Part shown: positions 6,801 through 16,120 of the stretch, in pieces | Layout: every line of letters starts with the position of its first letter | Position numbering within the stretch: position 1 is the stretch's first letter | Origin: Pseudomonas sp. R76 | GTDB taxonomy: Bacteria > Pseudomonadota > Gammaproteobacteria > Pseudomonadales > Pseudomonadaceae | Length of the DNA: 64,000 nucleotides | NCBI RefSeq assembly: GCF_009834565.1 | Contig: NZ_CP019428.1 | Span: forward strand, 6,324,001-6,388,000 | Reading direction: 5' to 3' | The notes under the pieces: generated by a model | What the model was told of the DNA's origin: nothing | Database searches by the model: none | The model's input: only the letters and a program-made list of their open reading frames with translations | Translations under genes and position numbers: made by a program

Positions 6801-9628
6801 TGCAGGTCGGCGAGGTGCGCGCCCTCGCCCAAGGTGGTCAATTCATCCAGCAGCGCGGTCAGTTCCTGGCGTTCGCCGGGGTGTTGCTGCCAACGGCGCA
6901 GCAGGCTTTCGGCGTCCAGCAGGATGTCCATGCCCTGGGCCAGGAAGTTGGCAATCAGCTGCGGGTCGCGCTTGATCCGCAGGCCGGTGCTGGGCGCGTC
7001 GAGCAAGGCTTGCAGCTGTTGGTCGAGCAGGCTTTGGGTGCGGCTGATCAGGTCCGGCGCGCCTTTGATCGGCACCAGCGGGTCGCCGTCGAGTTGGCGC
7101 AAGCCGCGCTGGAACAGGCCTTCGGCTTCCAACAGCAACTCCACTTCGTCCAGGTCCAGCGGCAGGCGGTGGGCCTTGTACTCGCGGGTCAGGTGATCGA
7201 GCGGCCGCGCCAGCTCGGCAATCGGCAGCACGCCGGCCATGTAGGCGCTGCCCTTGAGGGTGTGCAGGGCGCGTTGCAGCTCATCGCTGACTTGCAGCGG
7301 CACATGCTCGGCAGCCTGTTGCAGGAAATGGTTGAGGCTTTCGAGGTGGCTCTGGGCTTCGTTGCGAAAAATCTCCAGCAGCATCGGGTCATAAGACTCT
7401 GCGACCGACGCGCCAGTGCCGCTGGCCAAAGCGTGCGCGCGGGCAGCCAGGGCGTCGACTTCATCGCGTTGGCGTTGGTCGTCGGCGGCGAAGTCGGCGA
7501 TCAATTCCGGCAGCAGCGCCACGGCTTCGTCCAACACGTGCTGCACGTCAGGGCTGAGGGCCACGCTGCGTTCGAGCACGCGGTTCAGCAGGTTTTCCAC
7601 CGCCCAGGCCAGCTCGGCCAGTACCAGCGCGCGAACCATACGGCCGCTGCCTTTCAAGGTATGGAAGGCGCGGCGCATTTCGCCCTGGGCAGTTTTGTCG
7701 GTGCTGTTGGGCAAATAGCGGTGCAGCACTTCAAGGACTTCATCGGTTTCTTCGAGGAAGACCTCGCGCAGCTCATCGTCGACAGGTTCTTCGCCCGCGG
7801 GCGGTGGCAGCAGGCTACCCGGACGCTGCTGGGCCGGCGGGTTCAGACGTGACGTGGGGTTGGCCAATGCATCGAATTGCGATTGGCTCGGCGCGGCTTC
7901 TGTCGACAAGGCGCCATCCGGCGCAGCCAGGGCCTGGCGCCAAGGTTTTTCGGCAGGCAAATAGCCGAGTGCAGCCAGGCCTCGGGTGGCCAATTCCAGC
8001 ACCCGTTCGCCCGCAGCATCGGCGTCCTGGAGCATGCGCTCGAGGTAGTACTCCAGGCTGCTGATCACGTCGGCAAAATGCCCCAGCTGTGCCTCGGAAG
8101 GCGCGGCCTCGTTCACCATCAGCTGTTCGTCGACATAATCGGTGCAGCCGCGCATCAGGCTCGCCGCACGTGGCAGGGGAATCATCGCCAACGCGCCACG
8201 CACCTGGCTGAGCAACTCGGGCAGCGACTCCAGGCGCTGGCGGTCCCAGTGCGCTTCAACGCAGTCGATGACCAGCTCCTTGGCTTGCCTCAGGCACTGG
8301 CAGGATTCGCGGATCACCAATTGATGAATCTGGGTCAGGTCGGTGGTGGGCAGGCGGCTTTCTTCGCGGCTTTCCGGCTCGACGGTACCGACCATGCCGG
8401 CCAGCGTGGCTTCGACGTAAAGCAAGGCGCCGGCGACGTCCATCAGCACCGCGTCATTGGGTTCGCGCTGGCCCTGGACCAGGCTCAGCACCACGGCGAG
8501 TTGGTCGATGATGACTTTGCGCGGCTGGCCGAACCCCAGCACCGCCAGGGTATCGGCGATCTGCCGCAGCGGCGCCAGCAAGGCATCGAGGTCGCTGGTG
8601 TGTTGACGGTCGCTGCGCACGAACAAGTCGAGGCGCTCTTTGACCCGCACCAGTTCCTCGCACAAGGCGCCGAGCACCGAGCCCATGGCATTGCGGTCCG
8701 GTCCGGCCAGGCGCGCGCGTTCGGCATCGACCACGGCGCTGTCGGGCAAGGCTTCATCCAGGCCGTAACGTTCCTTGAGGCTTTGCATGCGCGGCGTCGG
8801 CCGGGTGACCTTGGCCACGTAGAACAGCAGGCTTTTGAGCAGTTCATCCGGCGCTGGCTGGTTGATGCCGCCAATGCCCTGGACCAGCAGGCGCTTGAGC
8901 TGCTTGTCGCTGGCCTTGAGCAGGCTGCGCAGCGCCGGGCTGTTGGCGATCACGCCGGTGAGCATGCCTTCGACCAGCGCCGAGGTGACTTGCCACAACG
9001 GCAGCAATGGCGCGCCCTGGCACAACGCTTCGAGGCGCGCGAACACCCGCGCCATGTCTTCCAGGTTGCTCGGGCCGTGATCTTCACGCAGCAAACCGGC
9101 CAGGGCCTGTTGCAGCAGTTGATGCCATTGGCGCAGCTGATCGTGAAGGTCAGGCTGCATGCGCTGGGCCAAGGCCTCGTCGGGCAATGGCGCAATCGAC
9201 AGCAATTGCGGGCTGAACAGGCTGGTTTCCGACAGCAGGCTTTCGCCGCGCGCGCTGCGCAGGTCGTTGAGCAGCGGCAACACCACCAGCGGCAGGTCGC
9301 GGCGGGCGCTGTGCACGCGGTCGAGGTACAACGGCAATTGGCCAAGGGCCTGTTGCAGCAGGCGGATGCTTTCATCGCGCTGGCTGACACGCTCGGCTTG
9401 CAGGGCCAGGGCCAGTGCTTCGATTTCTTCGGCCAGCAGCGCTGCGCCGTAGAACTCGACCATTTGCAGTGCGCCATGCACTTGGTGGATGCCGGCCAGG
9501 CACTCGGCGATGGCGTCGCTGTCACTGGTTTCGACAAACGCGTCCAGCGCCGAACGGGCCTGTTTCAGGGTTTCGGCAATGTCGCCCTTGACCCATTCGA
9601 GGGCCACGTAGTCGTGCCGATCAACCAT
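3809..9628 (-). CDS. chpA: hybrid chemotaxis kinase ChpA (PilL)
   Basis: This 1939-residue CheA-like kinase controls type IV pilus twitching and surface-sensing output. Four canonical Hpt domains carry HTLKG motifs with phospho-histidines at about H656, H789, H1090 and H1228. Then come the dimerisation region, a GHKL ATPase (NAVDHG near 1525, DDGAGVPL, GRGVGMDVV), a CheW-like domain, and a C-terminal receiver (VVDDS, phospho-acceptor about D1868 in MLLDIEMP). The N-terminal 600 residues look like degenerate Hpt/FimL-type repeats. It is shorter than the roughly 2470-residue P. aeruginosa ChpA. GGAG precedes the ATG. The gene follows pilJ after a REPIN-containing gap where pilK would be expected. 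Confidence 0.97.
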   Translation of the reverse strand: MVDRHDYVALEWVKGDIAETLKQARSALDAFVETSDSDAIAECLAGIHQVHGALQMVEFYGAALLAEEIEALALALQAERVSQRDESIRLLQQALGQLPLYLDRVHSARRDLPLVVLPLLNDLRSARGESLLSETSLFSPQLLSIAPLPDEALAQRMQPDLHDQLRQWHQLLQQALAGLLREDHGPSNLEDMARVFARLEALCQGAPLLPLWQVTSALVEGMLTGVIANSPALRSLLKASDKQLKRLLVQGIGGINQPAPDELLKSLLFYVAKVTRPTPRMQSLKERYGLDEALPDSAVVDAERARLAGPDRNAMGSVLGALCEELVRVKERLDLFVRSDRQHTSDLDALLAPLRQIADTLAVLGFGQPRKVIIDQLAVVLSLVQGQREPNDAVLMDVAGALLYVEATLAGMVGTVEPESREESRLPTTDLTQIHQLVIRESCQCLRQAKELVIDCVEAHWDRQRLESLPELLSQVRGALAMIPLPRAASLMRGCTDYVDEQLMVNEAAPSEAQLGHFADVISSLEYYLERMLQDADAAGERVLELATRGLAALGYLPAEKPWRQALAAPDGALSTEAAPSQSQFDALANPTSRLNPPAQQRPGSLLPPPAGEEPVDDELREVFLEETDEVLEVLHRYLPNSTDKTAQGEMRRAFHTLKGSGRMVRALVLAELAWAVENLLNRVLERSVALSPDVQHVLDEAVALLPELIADFAADDQRQRDEVDALAARAHALASGTGASVAESYDPMLLEIFRNEAQSHLESLNHFLQQAAEHVPLQVSDELQRALHTLKGSAYMAGVLPIAELARPLDHLTREYKAHRLPLDLDEVELLLEAEGLFQRGLRQLDGDPLVPIKGAPDLISRTQSLLDQQLQALLDAPSTGLRIKRDPQLIANFLAQGMDILLDAESLLRRWQQHPGERQELTALLDELTTLGEGAHLADLHAIDELCEALLDLYGAVEESSLAVSERFFHEAEQAHEALINMLDQLAAGQEINPAPARVQALRELLDEALDPSATGLVKSDGSRALSISELGAATAQLNQDTAMDDEIVEIFLEEAVDILDSAGQSLKRWLLEPDSTAPLSSLQRDLHTLKGGARMAEIGPIGDLAHELECLYEGLVDRRYNYSPELSHVLMASHERLALQLDELQDHQPLSDSSDLVAQLRALRQSNAPATPAADPETAAADPELLDIFLEEAADILDSSSSALLRWQAEPSNRQEVETLLRDLHTLKGGARMVEIGPIGDLAHELEFLYEGLSAGLLAPSAELFALLQGCHDRLAQMIDAVAGGLPVGSVDKLIERIKSLVHPSDEPVAPVALPVGKAEAAVDPAADMVKISADLLDDLVNLAGETSIFRGRIEQQVNDARIALNEVETTIERMRDQLRRLDTETQGRILSRQQAEAERLGYEEFDPLEMDRHSQLQQLSRALSESASDLLDLKETLDRRNADAHNLLQQQARINTELQEGLMRTRMVPFERMLPRLKRIVRQVAEELGKDVEFVVGNAEGEMDRNVLERMVAPLEHMLRNAVDHGLESREARLLAGKPARGRISLDLTHEGGDIVFDMRDDGAGVPLDAVRRKAIKRGLLAPDQDMSDRDVLQFILQPGFSTAEKITQISGRGVGMDVVHEEVRQLGGSMFIDSTAGSGVHFRIRLPFTVSVNRALMVQCADDQYAIPLNTIEGLVRVLPHELAGHYQQDPPRYEYAGQRYELFYLGDLLHTVARPKLLGQYQPVPVLLVQCNERRVAVQVDAMAGTREIVVKGLGPQFAGVQGLSGATILGDGRVVLIIDLLAHIRARQPALPAQSVDAPLILNDPLKKRPLLVLVVDDSVTVRKVTSRLLERNGMNVLTAKDGIDAIALLEEHTPDLMLLDIEMPRMDGFEVAIQVRNDPRLMRLPIIMITSRTGQKHRDRAMAIGVNDYLGKPYQESVLLESIAYWSKSHA

Positions 9629-9694
9629 AACTGCTCCGCTTAGAATTCGTGAATTGCTGGTGTTGCCAAGATCTCAAATCAAAAGGAGATCCAA

Positions 9695-9784
9695 TGTGGG
9701 AGCGGGCTTGCTCGCGAAAGCGGTGGGTCCGCTAATAGATCAGGTGACTGATACACCGCATTCGCGAGCAAGCCCGCTCCCACA
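9695..9784. repeat. REPIN (inverted REP pair)
   Basis: TGTGGGAGCGGGCTTGCTCG and its inverse complement face each other across a short spacer. It sits in the pilJ-chpA gap, inside what should be one operon. Paired REP hairpins here could affect mRNA stability between the two genes. Confidence 0.9.
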
Positions 9785-9797
9785 TTTTGATTGCATT

Positions 9798-11849
9798 TCA
9801 ATCATCCGCCGATCGTGGCGGTGGCAGCGTGAAACCCGACACCGACCTGCGCAACTGGCTGGCCATCTTCGCCAGGTTGCCGATGCTCTCCGCCGTGGCC
9901 GTCGAGCCCGACGAGGTCTGTGTGGTGATCTGCTGGATCACGTTCATCGTCAGGGAAATCTGCCCGGCCGACGAGGTCTGTTGCTGCGCGGCATTGGAAA
10001 TACTCTGGATCAACGCCGCCAGGGTTTTCGACACGCCTTCGATCTCTTCCAGCGCCACTCCGGCGTCTTGCGCCAGCCGCGCGCCGCGCACCACTTCGGT
10101 GGTGGTCTGTTCCATGGAAATAACCGCTTCATTGGTGTCGGCCTGGATCGCCCGCACCAAGGTTTCAATCTGCCGCGTGGCGGCTGACGAACGCTCGGCC
10201 AGGCGTTGCACTTCATCGGCCACCACCGCAAAACCACGCCCGGCATCCCCGGCCATGCTTGCCTGGATCGCGGCGTTGAGGGCGAGGATGTTGGTTTGGT
10301 CGGCAATGTCGTCAATCAGGCTGACGATGTCGCCAATTTCCTGGGACGACTCGCCCAGGCGCTTGATGCGTTTGGCGGTGTCCTGGATCTGCTCGCGAAT
10401 GTTGTCCATGCCGTGGATGGTGTTGTGCACCACCTCGTTGCCCTTGTTGGCGATTTCCACCGAGCGCTCGGCCACTGCCGAGGACTCGGCGGCGTTGGCC
10501 GAGACCTGGTCGATGGACTGGGCCATCTCATTGATCGCGGTAGAGGCTTCGGCAATTTGCTGGGCCTGATGCTCCGAGGCCTGGGCCAGGTGCATGGCGG
10601 TAGCCTGGGTTTCCTGCACCGCCCCGGCGACTTGGCCGGCGGTGAGGTTGATGGTGGCGACCAGATCGCGCAGTTGGTCGACCGAATAATTGATCGAGTC
10701 GGCGATGGTGCCGGTGAAGTCTTCGGTGACCGAGGCGGTCACGGTCAAGTCGCCATCGGCGAGGTCTTCGATTTCGTCGAGCAGGCGCATGATCGCGTTC
10801 TGGTTACGCTCGTTCTTCTCGGCGGTTTCATGCAGTTGGCGGTTGGTTTCGCGCACCATCACCAGGCCGATCAGGATGATCGAGGTCAGCGCCAACAGGC
10901 CCAGCACGTAGCCGCCGATGGTGTCGAAGCTGCGCCCGCTGGCGAGGTTTTCAAACCCGGTGGCCAGGTGCGAGGCTTCATCGAGCAGGGTTTGCGACAG
11001 GTTGAAGATATTGCTCGCCGAGGCGCGCACCTGAAACAGCTGCGGAGAGGTTTCGAGGATTTCATCCACGGAGCCCGAGACAAACTCGAACAGCTCGGCA
11101 ATTTCCGCCAGGCGCGCACGGGCGTCGTGGTCTTCGACCTGGGTGATACGCAACCCCGGGTTGCCGTTCAGCATGCCGTTGAGCACCACGCCGAAGCGGT
11201 TGGCATCACGACCAAAGGCATCGGCGGCCTGCACGGCGGTTTCGTCACCGGCAAGTACAGTGTTGACCGCGCCGAGAATACGCTCAGCCAGCAGCGATTG
11301 GCGCTGGGCCAAGGCCACCTGGCTGGCTGGCGCGCCGCGTTGCAGCAGGATGTCGACGACCTTTTCCGATTCCATCTGCAATTGCGGCACGGTTTCGGCC
11401 AGGGTCGCGGCCACTTGGTGCAACGACAACACGGTCTGTTCGCTGGCGAGGATTGCGTCGGTGTTTTTCAGCAGCGCTTCCCAGTCGGTCTGCACCGCGC
11501 GCATTTCCGCGCGCACCGCATTGGGCGCGGCGGGCAGGCCGGTCTCGATGTCACCTTTTTTCAGGTAGCCCCAACGCTGGGCGAAGTCGTTGCGCGCATC
11601 GCCCAGCAGCTTGAACGCCGCGGCCTTGCCGGCGGCGGCTTCGGTGGCGTTTTTGGCGATACGTTGTGACAGCACGCGCAGCTCACCGGCGTGGCCGATG
11701 TACTGTTTGTCGTAAGTGGACTGGGTGTTGAGGTACGCGAAGTTGGCGAACAACAGCATGATGAACACGATCAGTGCGATAAACAGCACGATGATCTGCG
11801 AACGGCTGCGCGACGCGGCTTGCGGTTTGGGAGAGGTGACAGTGGTCAT
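9798..11849 (-). CDS. pilJ: type IV pilus methyl-accepting chemoreceptor PilJ
   Basis: This 683-residue inner-membrane receptor has an N-terminal membrane helix ([21 protein letters not shown]), a periplasmic sensing region and a second helix near residues 315-335 ([20 protein letters not shown]). A HAMP-like segment and the cytoplasmic signalling hairpin follow, with [20 protein letters not shown]. PilJ senses pilus/surface contact and controls ChpA. The start ATG at 11849 overlaps the pilI stop (ATGA); an ORF start 20 codons upstream is inside pilI and is rejected. The dedicated methyltransferase gene pilK that follows pilJ in P. aeruginosa is missing, so adaptation may use other Che enzymes or none. 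Confidence 0.97.
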   Translation of the reverse strand: MTTVTSPKPQAASRSRSQIIVLFIALIVFIMLLFANFAYLNTQSTYDKQYIGHAGELRVLSQRIAKNATEAAAGKAAAFKLLGDARNDFAQRWGYLKKGDIETGLPAAPNAVRAEMRAVQTDWEALLKNTDAILASEQTVLSLHQVAATLAETVPQLQMESEKVVDILLQRGAPASQVALAQRQSLLAERILGAVNTVLAGDETAVQAADAFGRDANRFGVVLNGMLNGNPGLRITQVEDHDARARLAEIAELFEFVSGSVDEILETSPQLFQVRASASNIFNLSQTLLDEASHLATGFENLASGRSFDTIGGYVLGLLALTSIILIGLVMVRETNRQLHETAEKNERNQNAIMRLLDEIEDLADGDLTVTASVTEDFTGTIADSINYSVDQLRDLVATINLTAGQVAGAVQETQATAMHLAQASEHQAQQIAEASTAINEMAQSIDQVSANAAESSAVAERSVEIANKGNEVVHNTIHGMDNIREQIQDTAKRIKRLGESSQEIGDIVSLIDDIADQTNILALNAAIQASMAGDAGRGFAVVADEVQRLAERSSAATRQIETLVRAIQADTNEAVISMEQTTTEVVRGARLAQDAGVALEEIEGVSKTLAALIQSISNAAQQQTSSAGQISLTMNVIQQITTQTSSGSTATAESIGNLAKMASQLRRSVSGFTLPPPRSADD

Positions 11850-12370
11850 GCGGCAACGTCCATGAAGCCTGGGGCCTGGGCCAGAGCGAAGGGGCTGAAG
11901 ACCTGCCACAGTTGGTCGCTGTCGAACTGGCCCTGGATAACCGGTGCGCCGGGCGGCACGCTCGCCAGCAATGCGTCTTGTGCAAAATGTTGCATGCCCA
12001 CCACCTCGTCCACCAGCAGCCCGACAAACATGTCGTTGAATTCCACCACCAGTACCCGCCGCTGCTTGCGCGCCTTGGACAATTCCAGGCCGAGAAACCC
12101 GCCCAGGTCCATCACCGGCAGCAAACGCCCGCGCAGGTTGGCCACACCTTTGACCCAGGGCTTGACCCCAGGCATCAAGGTACAGCGCGGCTCATGCAAC
12201 ACTTCCGCGACTTCGCCCATCGGCGCCACGTACCAATAAGGCCCCAGGCGAAAGCCGATCCCGCTCCAACGCTGCTGGCGGGTTTCCTGGGACGGCAGGT
12301 CGGCGGCCAGCAGGCGGCAGCGGCGGTCGATGTCCAGCAGCAGCTCGAAGGCGGTTTGCGACTCGGTCAT
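11846..12370 (-). CDS. pilI: CheW-like adaptor PilI
   Basis: This 174-residue CheW-domain protein couples PilJ to ChpA. Visible features are [43 protein letters not shown] and [21 protein letters not shown], the usual CheW pattern. The gene lies 12 bp after pilH and its stop overlaps the pilJ start, consistent with one pilGHIJ transcript. The length is normal for the family. Confidence 0.95.
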   Translation of the reverse strand: MTESQTAFELLLDIDRRCRLLAADLPSQETRQQRWSGIGFRLGPYWYVAPMGEVAEVLHEPRCTLMPGVKPWVKGVANLRGRLLPVMDLGGFLGLELSKARKQRRVLVVEFNDMFVGLLVDEVVGMQHFAQDALLASVPPGAPVIQGQFDSDQLWQVFSPFALAQAPGFMDVAA

Positions 12371-12382
12371 GATGGCGTGCCG

Positions 12383-12748
12383 TCAGGGAGCCAGCACCTT
12401 GTTCAGGGTGGCGATCAGGGTTTCTTCGTCCACAGGCTTGGTCAGGTAATCCTTGGCGCCTTGGCGCGCGCCCCAGATTTTGTCGGTTTCCTGATCCTTG
12501 GTGGTGATGATGATGATCGGGATGCCGTTGGTTTCCGGCTCCTTGGACAGTTGGCGGGTGGCCTGGAAGCCATTGAGGCCCGGCATCACGATGTCCATCA
12601 GCACGGCGTCGGGTTTTTCCTGGCGGGCCAGGGCAACGCCGTCCGCGCCGTTTTCGGCCTTGAGAACCTGGTGGCCGTGCTTTTCCAGCATGCCGGTCAG
12701 TTTGTACATTTCGGTCGGCGAATCGTCGACGATCAGAACACGTGCCAT
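12383..12748 (-). CDS. pilH: response regulator PilH
   Basis: This 121-residue single-domain receiver protein has VLIVDDSPTEMYKL, phospho-acceptor Asp in AVLMDIVMPG (about residue 52), ITT, and the conserved Lys in YLTKPVD. In P. aeruginosa PilH acts with PilG downstream of ChpA, and is tied to pilus retraction and cAMP signalling. I chose the ATG at 12748 (MARVLIVDD) rather than the TTG-type start four codons upstream. It has no DNA-binding output domain. Confidence 0.96.
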   Translation of the reverse strand: MARVLIVDDSPTEMYKLTGMLEKHGHQVLKAENGADGVALARQEKPDAVLMDIVMPGLNGFQATRQLSKEPETNGIPIIIITTKDQETDKIWGARQGAKDYLTKPVDEETLIATLNKVLAP

Positions 12749-12794
12749 GGTTTTCCCCACTACATTGGTGGACGCCGGCCCTTGTGAGGCGGTG

Positions 12795-13202
12795 TCAGTG
12801 TGCTTGTTCTACTGCGGCGAAGCCGGGCACGTAGGCCTTGATCGCACTCAGCAGTTCTTCCTTGCTGAAAGGCTTGGTCAAAAACTGATCGACACCCACG
12901 ATGCGCCCCTTGGCCTTGTCGAACAGGCCGTCCTTGGAGGACAGCATGATCACCGGGATCGACTTGAACGCCGGGTTGTTCTTCACCAGGGCGCAGGTCT
13001 GATAGCCATCCAGGCGCGGCATCATGATGTCGACAAAGATAATGTGCGGGTGATGATCAACAATTCGGGCCAGGGCATCGAAACCGTCGATGGCCGTGAT
13101 GACATCGCACCCCACGTTCTTCAACAGGGTTTCGGCGGTGCGGCGGATCGTTTTCGAATCGTCGATCACCATCACTCTCAAGGCGTTGGAATGCTGTTCC
13201 AT
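12795..13202 (-). CDS. pilG: response regulator PilG
   Basis: This 135-residue receiver-only regulator (MEQHSNALRVMVIDDSKTIR) has phospho-acceptor Asp in IIFVDIMMPRLDG and Lys in FLTKPFSKEE. PilG promotes pilus extension and activates adenylate cyclase signalling in P. aeruginosa. It is the first gene of the pilG-H-I-J operon, so the promoter should lie in 13203-13441, the 239-bp divergent gap to gshB. The ATG at 13202 is preferred; a longer frame adds 25 non-conserved residues. Confidence 0.96.
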   Translation of the reverse strand: MEQHSNALRVMVIDDSKTIRRTAETLLKNVGCDVITAIDGFDALARIVDHHPHIIFVDIMMPRLDGYQTCALVKNNPAFKSIPVIMLSSKDGLFDKAKGRIVGVDQFLTKPFSKEELLSAIKAYVPGFAAVEQAH

Positions 13203-13441
13203 ATCTGCTCTACCATCGCCACAGCGAATCGGTTTTCGGTGTGTACTGCCTGATGTCTCACAGGATGAACGCTGCAAGCCTTGGAATTCAAGGGCTGCTG
13301 TACTGTGGCAGTCTTTTTAGCACAGTCTCCGGGCGCAATCTATCGAGCGACCGGCCAGGTGGTTTTTCCTTGACCCACAACAGCCGCAGCGCCACTCTGA
13401 CGCCACTTTTATGCGCCCTAATTTGCTAGAGGAAATCCCCC

Positions 13442-14395
13442 ATGAGCGTTCGCGTCGGCATTGTCATGGACCCTATCGCCAGCATTTCCTATAAAAAGGA
13501 CAGCTCGCTGGCCATGCTCCTGGCCGCCCAGGCCCGCGGCTGGACCCTGTTCTATATGGAGCAGCGCGATCTTTACCAAGGCGACGGCGAAGCCCGCGCA
13601 CGCATGCGCCCGCTGCAGGTGTTTGCCAACCCTGAAAAGTGGTTCGAGCTGGCGGATGAGATCGACAGCCCCTTGAGCGATCTGGACGTGATCCTGATGC
13701 GCAAGGACCCGCCGTTCGACATGGAATTCGTCTACTCCACCTACCTGTTGGAGCAGGCTGAGCGCGCCGGTGTGTTGATCGTCAACAAGCCGCAAAGCCT
13801 GCGCGACTGCAATGAAAAGCTGTTCGCCACCCTTTTCCCACAATGCACACCGCCGACGGTTGTCAGCCGCCGCGCCGACGTGCTGCGTGAATTCGCCGCC
13901 AAACACGGTGATGTGATCCTCAAGCCGTTGGACGGCATGGGCGGCACCTCGATTTTCCGCCACCGCGCGGGCGACCCGAACCTGTCGGTGATCCTCGAAA
14001 CCCTGACCGCGCTGGGCACCCAGCAGATCATGGGCCAGGCTTACCTTCCGGCGATCAAGGACGGCGACAAGCGCATCCTGATGATTGACGGCGAGCCGGT
14101 GGATTACTGCCTGGCGCGTATCCCGGCGGCGGGCGAGACTCGTGGCAACCTGGCCGCTGGCGGTCGTGGTGAGGCGCGACCACTGTCGGACAAAGACCGT
14201 TGGATTGCTTCCCAAGTTGGCCCGACCCTGCGGGAAAAAGGCCTGCTCTTCGTAGGACTAGACGTAATTGGTGAAAACCTCACCGAAATCAACGTCACCA
14301 GCCCGACCTGTATTCGCGAGATCGACAACGCATTTGGCACGAACATCGGCGAAATGCTGATGGCCGCCATTGAGCGCAAGCTACAAGCCAAGTGA
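13442..14395 (+). CDS. gshB: glutathione synthetase
   Basis: This 317-residue ATP-grasp enzyme joins gamma-glutamylcysteine and glycine to make glutathione in the cytosol. It has the typical N-terminus VRVGIVMDPIASISYKKDSS, the ATP-grasp loop LKPLDGMGGTSIFR, and the C-terminal metal/substrate region LTEINVTSPTCIREID. GAGGAA precedes the ATG. It is divergent from pilG and followed by the tonB3-like gene, the same order as in P. aeruginosa. Confidence 0.97.
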   Translation: MSVRVGIVMDPIASISYKKDSSLAMLLAAQARGWTLFYMEQRDLYQGDGEARARMRPLQVFANPEKWFELADEIDSPLSDLDVILMRKDPPFDMEFVYSTYLLEQAERAGVLIVNKPQSLRDCNEKLFATLFPQCTPPTVVSRRADVLREFAAKHGDVILKPLDGMGGTSIFRHRAGDPNLSVILETLTALGTQQIMGQAYLPAIKDGDKRILMIDGEPVDYCLARIPAAGETRGNLAAGGRGEARPLSDKDRWIASQVGPTLREKGLLFVGLDVIGENLTEINVTSPTCIREIDNAFGTNIGEMLMAAIERKLQAK

Positions 14396-14472
14396 CATAG
14401 AACAGCCGGACACACACCAACATTGCGTTATCATGCGCCATCTGTGAAATGCGCGATGTTGGTTTTTTTGTC

Positions 14473-15378
14473 ATGACGCTCCCGCCCGATCTGCCCCCCG
14501 AACTCTCCCACAGTGGCGTGCGCCCGGCTGATCGGCTCGGATTTACCCTGTTCCTGGCAGCCTTGATTCACCTCGCGTTGCTGCTCGGCCTGGGTTTTAC
14601 CTTCGCCGAACCCAAGCAGATCACCAAAACCCTGGAAATCACCCTCGCCACGTTCAAGAGCGAAAAGAAGCCTGAAAAGGCCGACTTTCTCGCCCAGGAC
14701 AACCAGCAAGGCAGCGGCACCCTCGACAAGAAAGCCGTGCCCAAAACAACCGAAGTGGCGCCGTTCCAGGACAACAAGGTGAATAAAGTCACCCCGCCGC
14801 CGACGCCCAAGCCCGAGGTCAAGCAGGCCGCGCCCAAGGCCGCCGTGACTACCGTGGCGCCAAAACCGCAAAAAGCCCCGACCCAGCGCGAAAAAACCAA
14901 GACAGAACCACAGCCCGAGCCCGTGAAGCCGGCGCCGACCTTTGACAGTTCGCAGCTTTCCGACCAGATCTCCAGCCTTGAAGCGGAGCTGGCCAACGAA
15001 CAACAGCTGTACGCCAAGCGCCCGCGCATCTATCGCCTGAACGCCGCCTCGACCATGCGCGACAAAGGTGCCTGGTATAAGGACGAATGGCGCAAGAAGG
15101 TCGAGCGCATCGGCAACCTCAACTACCCGGATGAGGCGCGGCGCCAGCAGATTTACGGCAATTTGCGTCTATTGGTGTCGATCAACCGTGATGGCTCGCT
15201 CTATGAAGTGCAGGTGCTGGAGTCGTCCGGCCAACCGCTGCTGGACCAGGCCGCCCAGCGCATCGTGCGCCTGGCTGCGCCTTTCGCGCCATTTACCGGC
15301 GACCTGAACGACGTCGACCGCCTGGAAATCATCCGCACCTGGAAGTTTGCCCGGGGTGATCGGCTGTCCAGTAACTGA
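14473..15378 (+). CDS. tonB3: TonB-family energy transducer, TonB3-like
   Basis: This 301-residue protein has one N-terminal membrane anchor (FTLFLAALIHLALLLGLGF). A long Pro/Lys-rich periplasm-spanning region follows, then a C-terminal TonB domain (YPDEARRQQIYGNLRLLVSI and ending in LEIIRTWKFARG). By position beside gshB and pilG it corresponds to P. aeruginosa TonB3, which is needed for normal twitching and pilus assembly rather than general iron uptake; that role is transferred by synteny. I chose the ATG at 14473 over the one at 14449; there is no strong ribosome-binding site for either. Confidence 0.85.
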   Translation: MTLPPDLPPELSHSGVRPADRLGFTLFLAALIHLALLLGLGFTFAEPKQITKTLEITLATFKSEKKPEKADFLAQDNQQGSGTLDKKAVPKTTEVAPFQDNKVNKVTPPPTPKPEVKQAAPKAAVTTVAPKPQKAPTQREKTKTEPQPEPVKPAPTFDSSQLSDQISSLEAELANEQQLYAKRPRIYRLNAASTMRDKGAWYKDEWRKKVERIGNLNYPDEARRQQIYGNLRLLVSINRDGSLYEVQVLESSGQPLLDQAAQRIVRLAAPFAPFTGDLNDVDRLEIIRTWKFARGDRLSSN

Positions 15379-15387
15379 TCGTTAACT

Positions 15388-15500
15388 GATCGTTCCTACG
15401 CTCTGCGTGGGAATGAATCCTGTGACGCTCTGCGTCACGCCTACAAAAGCGGACGCAGAGCGTCCAGGGCGGCATTCCCACGCAGAGCGTGGGAATGATC
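15388..15500. repeat. 113-bp GATCGTTCC-type palindrome
   Basis: Imperfect palindrome with outer arms GATCGTTCCTACGCTCTGCG and CGCAGAGCGTGGGAATGATC and an inner CTGTGACGCTCTGCGTC arm. It follows the tonB3-like stop codon by 9 bp and fills the gap to algH. It belongs to the short class, also seen at 19435, 24290 and 58902. Confidence 0.85.
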
Positions 15501-15550
15501 TTCATAAGCGCAGCTTGTCAGTTCGCCCCTCCAACGCCACACTAGTGGAC

Positions 15551-16120
15551 ATGAAAAATGTCAGCCCGACCTACCTCAAGCACCAATTCCTGATCGCCAT
15601 GCCCCATATGGCCGACCCAAACTTTGCGCAGACCTTGACCTACATCGTCGAGCACACGGCCAATGGTGCCATGGGGCTGGTGGTGAACCGCCCGCAAGAG
15701 CTGAACCTGGCCGACATTCTTGAGCAATTGCGCCCCGAGATCGACCCGCCGGCCCGTTGCCAGAGCGTGCCGATCTACATCGGCGGGCCGGTGCAGACCG
15801 ATCGCGGTTTTGTGCTGCACCCCACTGGGCCGAAGTTCCAGGCCACGGTTGACCTTGAAGGTGTGTCGCTGTCCACGTCCCAGGACGTGTTGTTCGCCAT
15901 CGCCGACGGCGTGGGGCCTGAGCAAAGTGTGATCACCCTCGGCTACGCCGGCTGGGAAGCCGGGCAGCTTGAGGCGGAGCTGGCCAGCAATGCCTGGCTG
16001 ACCTGCCCGTTCGACGCCGACATTCTGTTCAATACCGCCAGCGAGCTACGCCTGGAAGCGGCGGCGGCCAAGCTGCGGGTCAACCTCAGCCTGCTGACCA
16101 GCCAGGCGGGGCACGCCTGA
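15551..16120 (+). CDS. algH: YqgE/AlgH family protein
   Basis: This 189-residue protein of the UPF0301 family has YLKHQFLIAMPHMADPNFA, GAMGLVVNRPQ, YIGGPVQTDRGFVLH and VITLGYAGWEAGQLE. The biochemical role of the family is unresolved; AlgH was linked to alginate regulation in Pseudomonas. Its stop shares one base with the ruvX start, the usual algH-ruvX arrangement. The ATG at 15551 is chosen because the longer frame runs through the upstream palindrome. Confidence 0.93.
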   Translation: MKNVSPTYLKHQFLIAMPHMADPNFAQTLTYIVEHTANGAMGLVVNRPQELNLADILEQLRPEIDPPARCQSVPIYIGGPVQTDRGFVLHPTGPKFQATVDLEGVSLSTSQDVLFAIADGVGPEQSVITLGYAGWEAGQLEAELASNAWLTCPFDADILFNTASELRLEAAAAKLRVNLSLLTSQAGHA

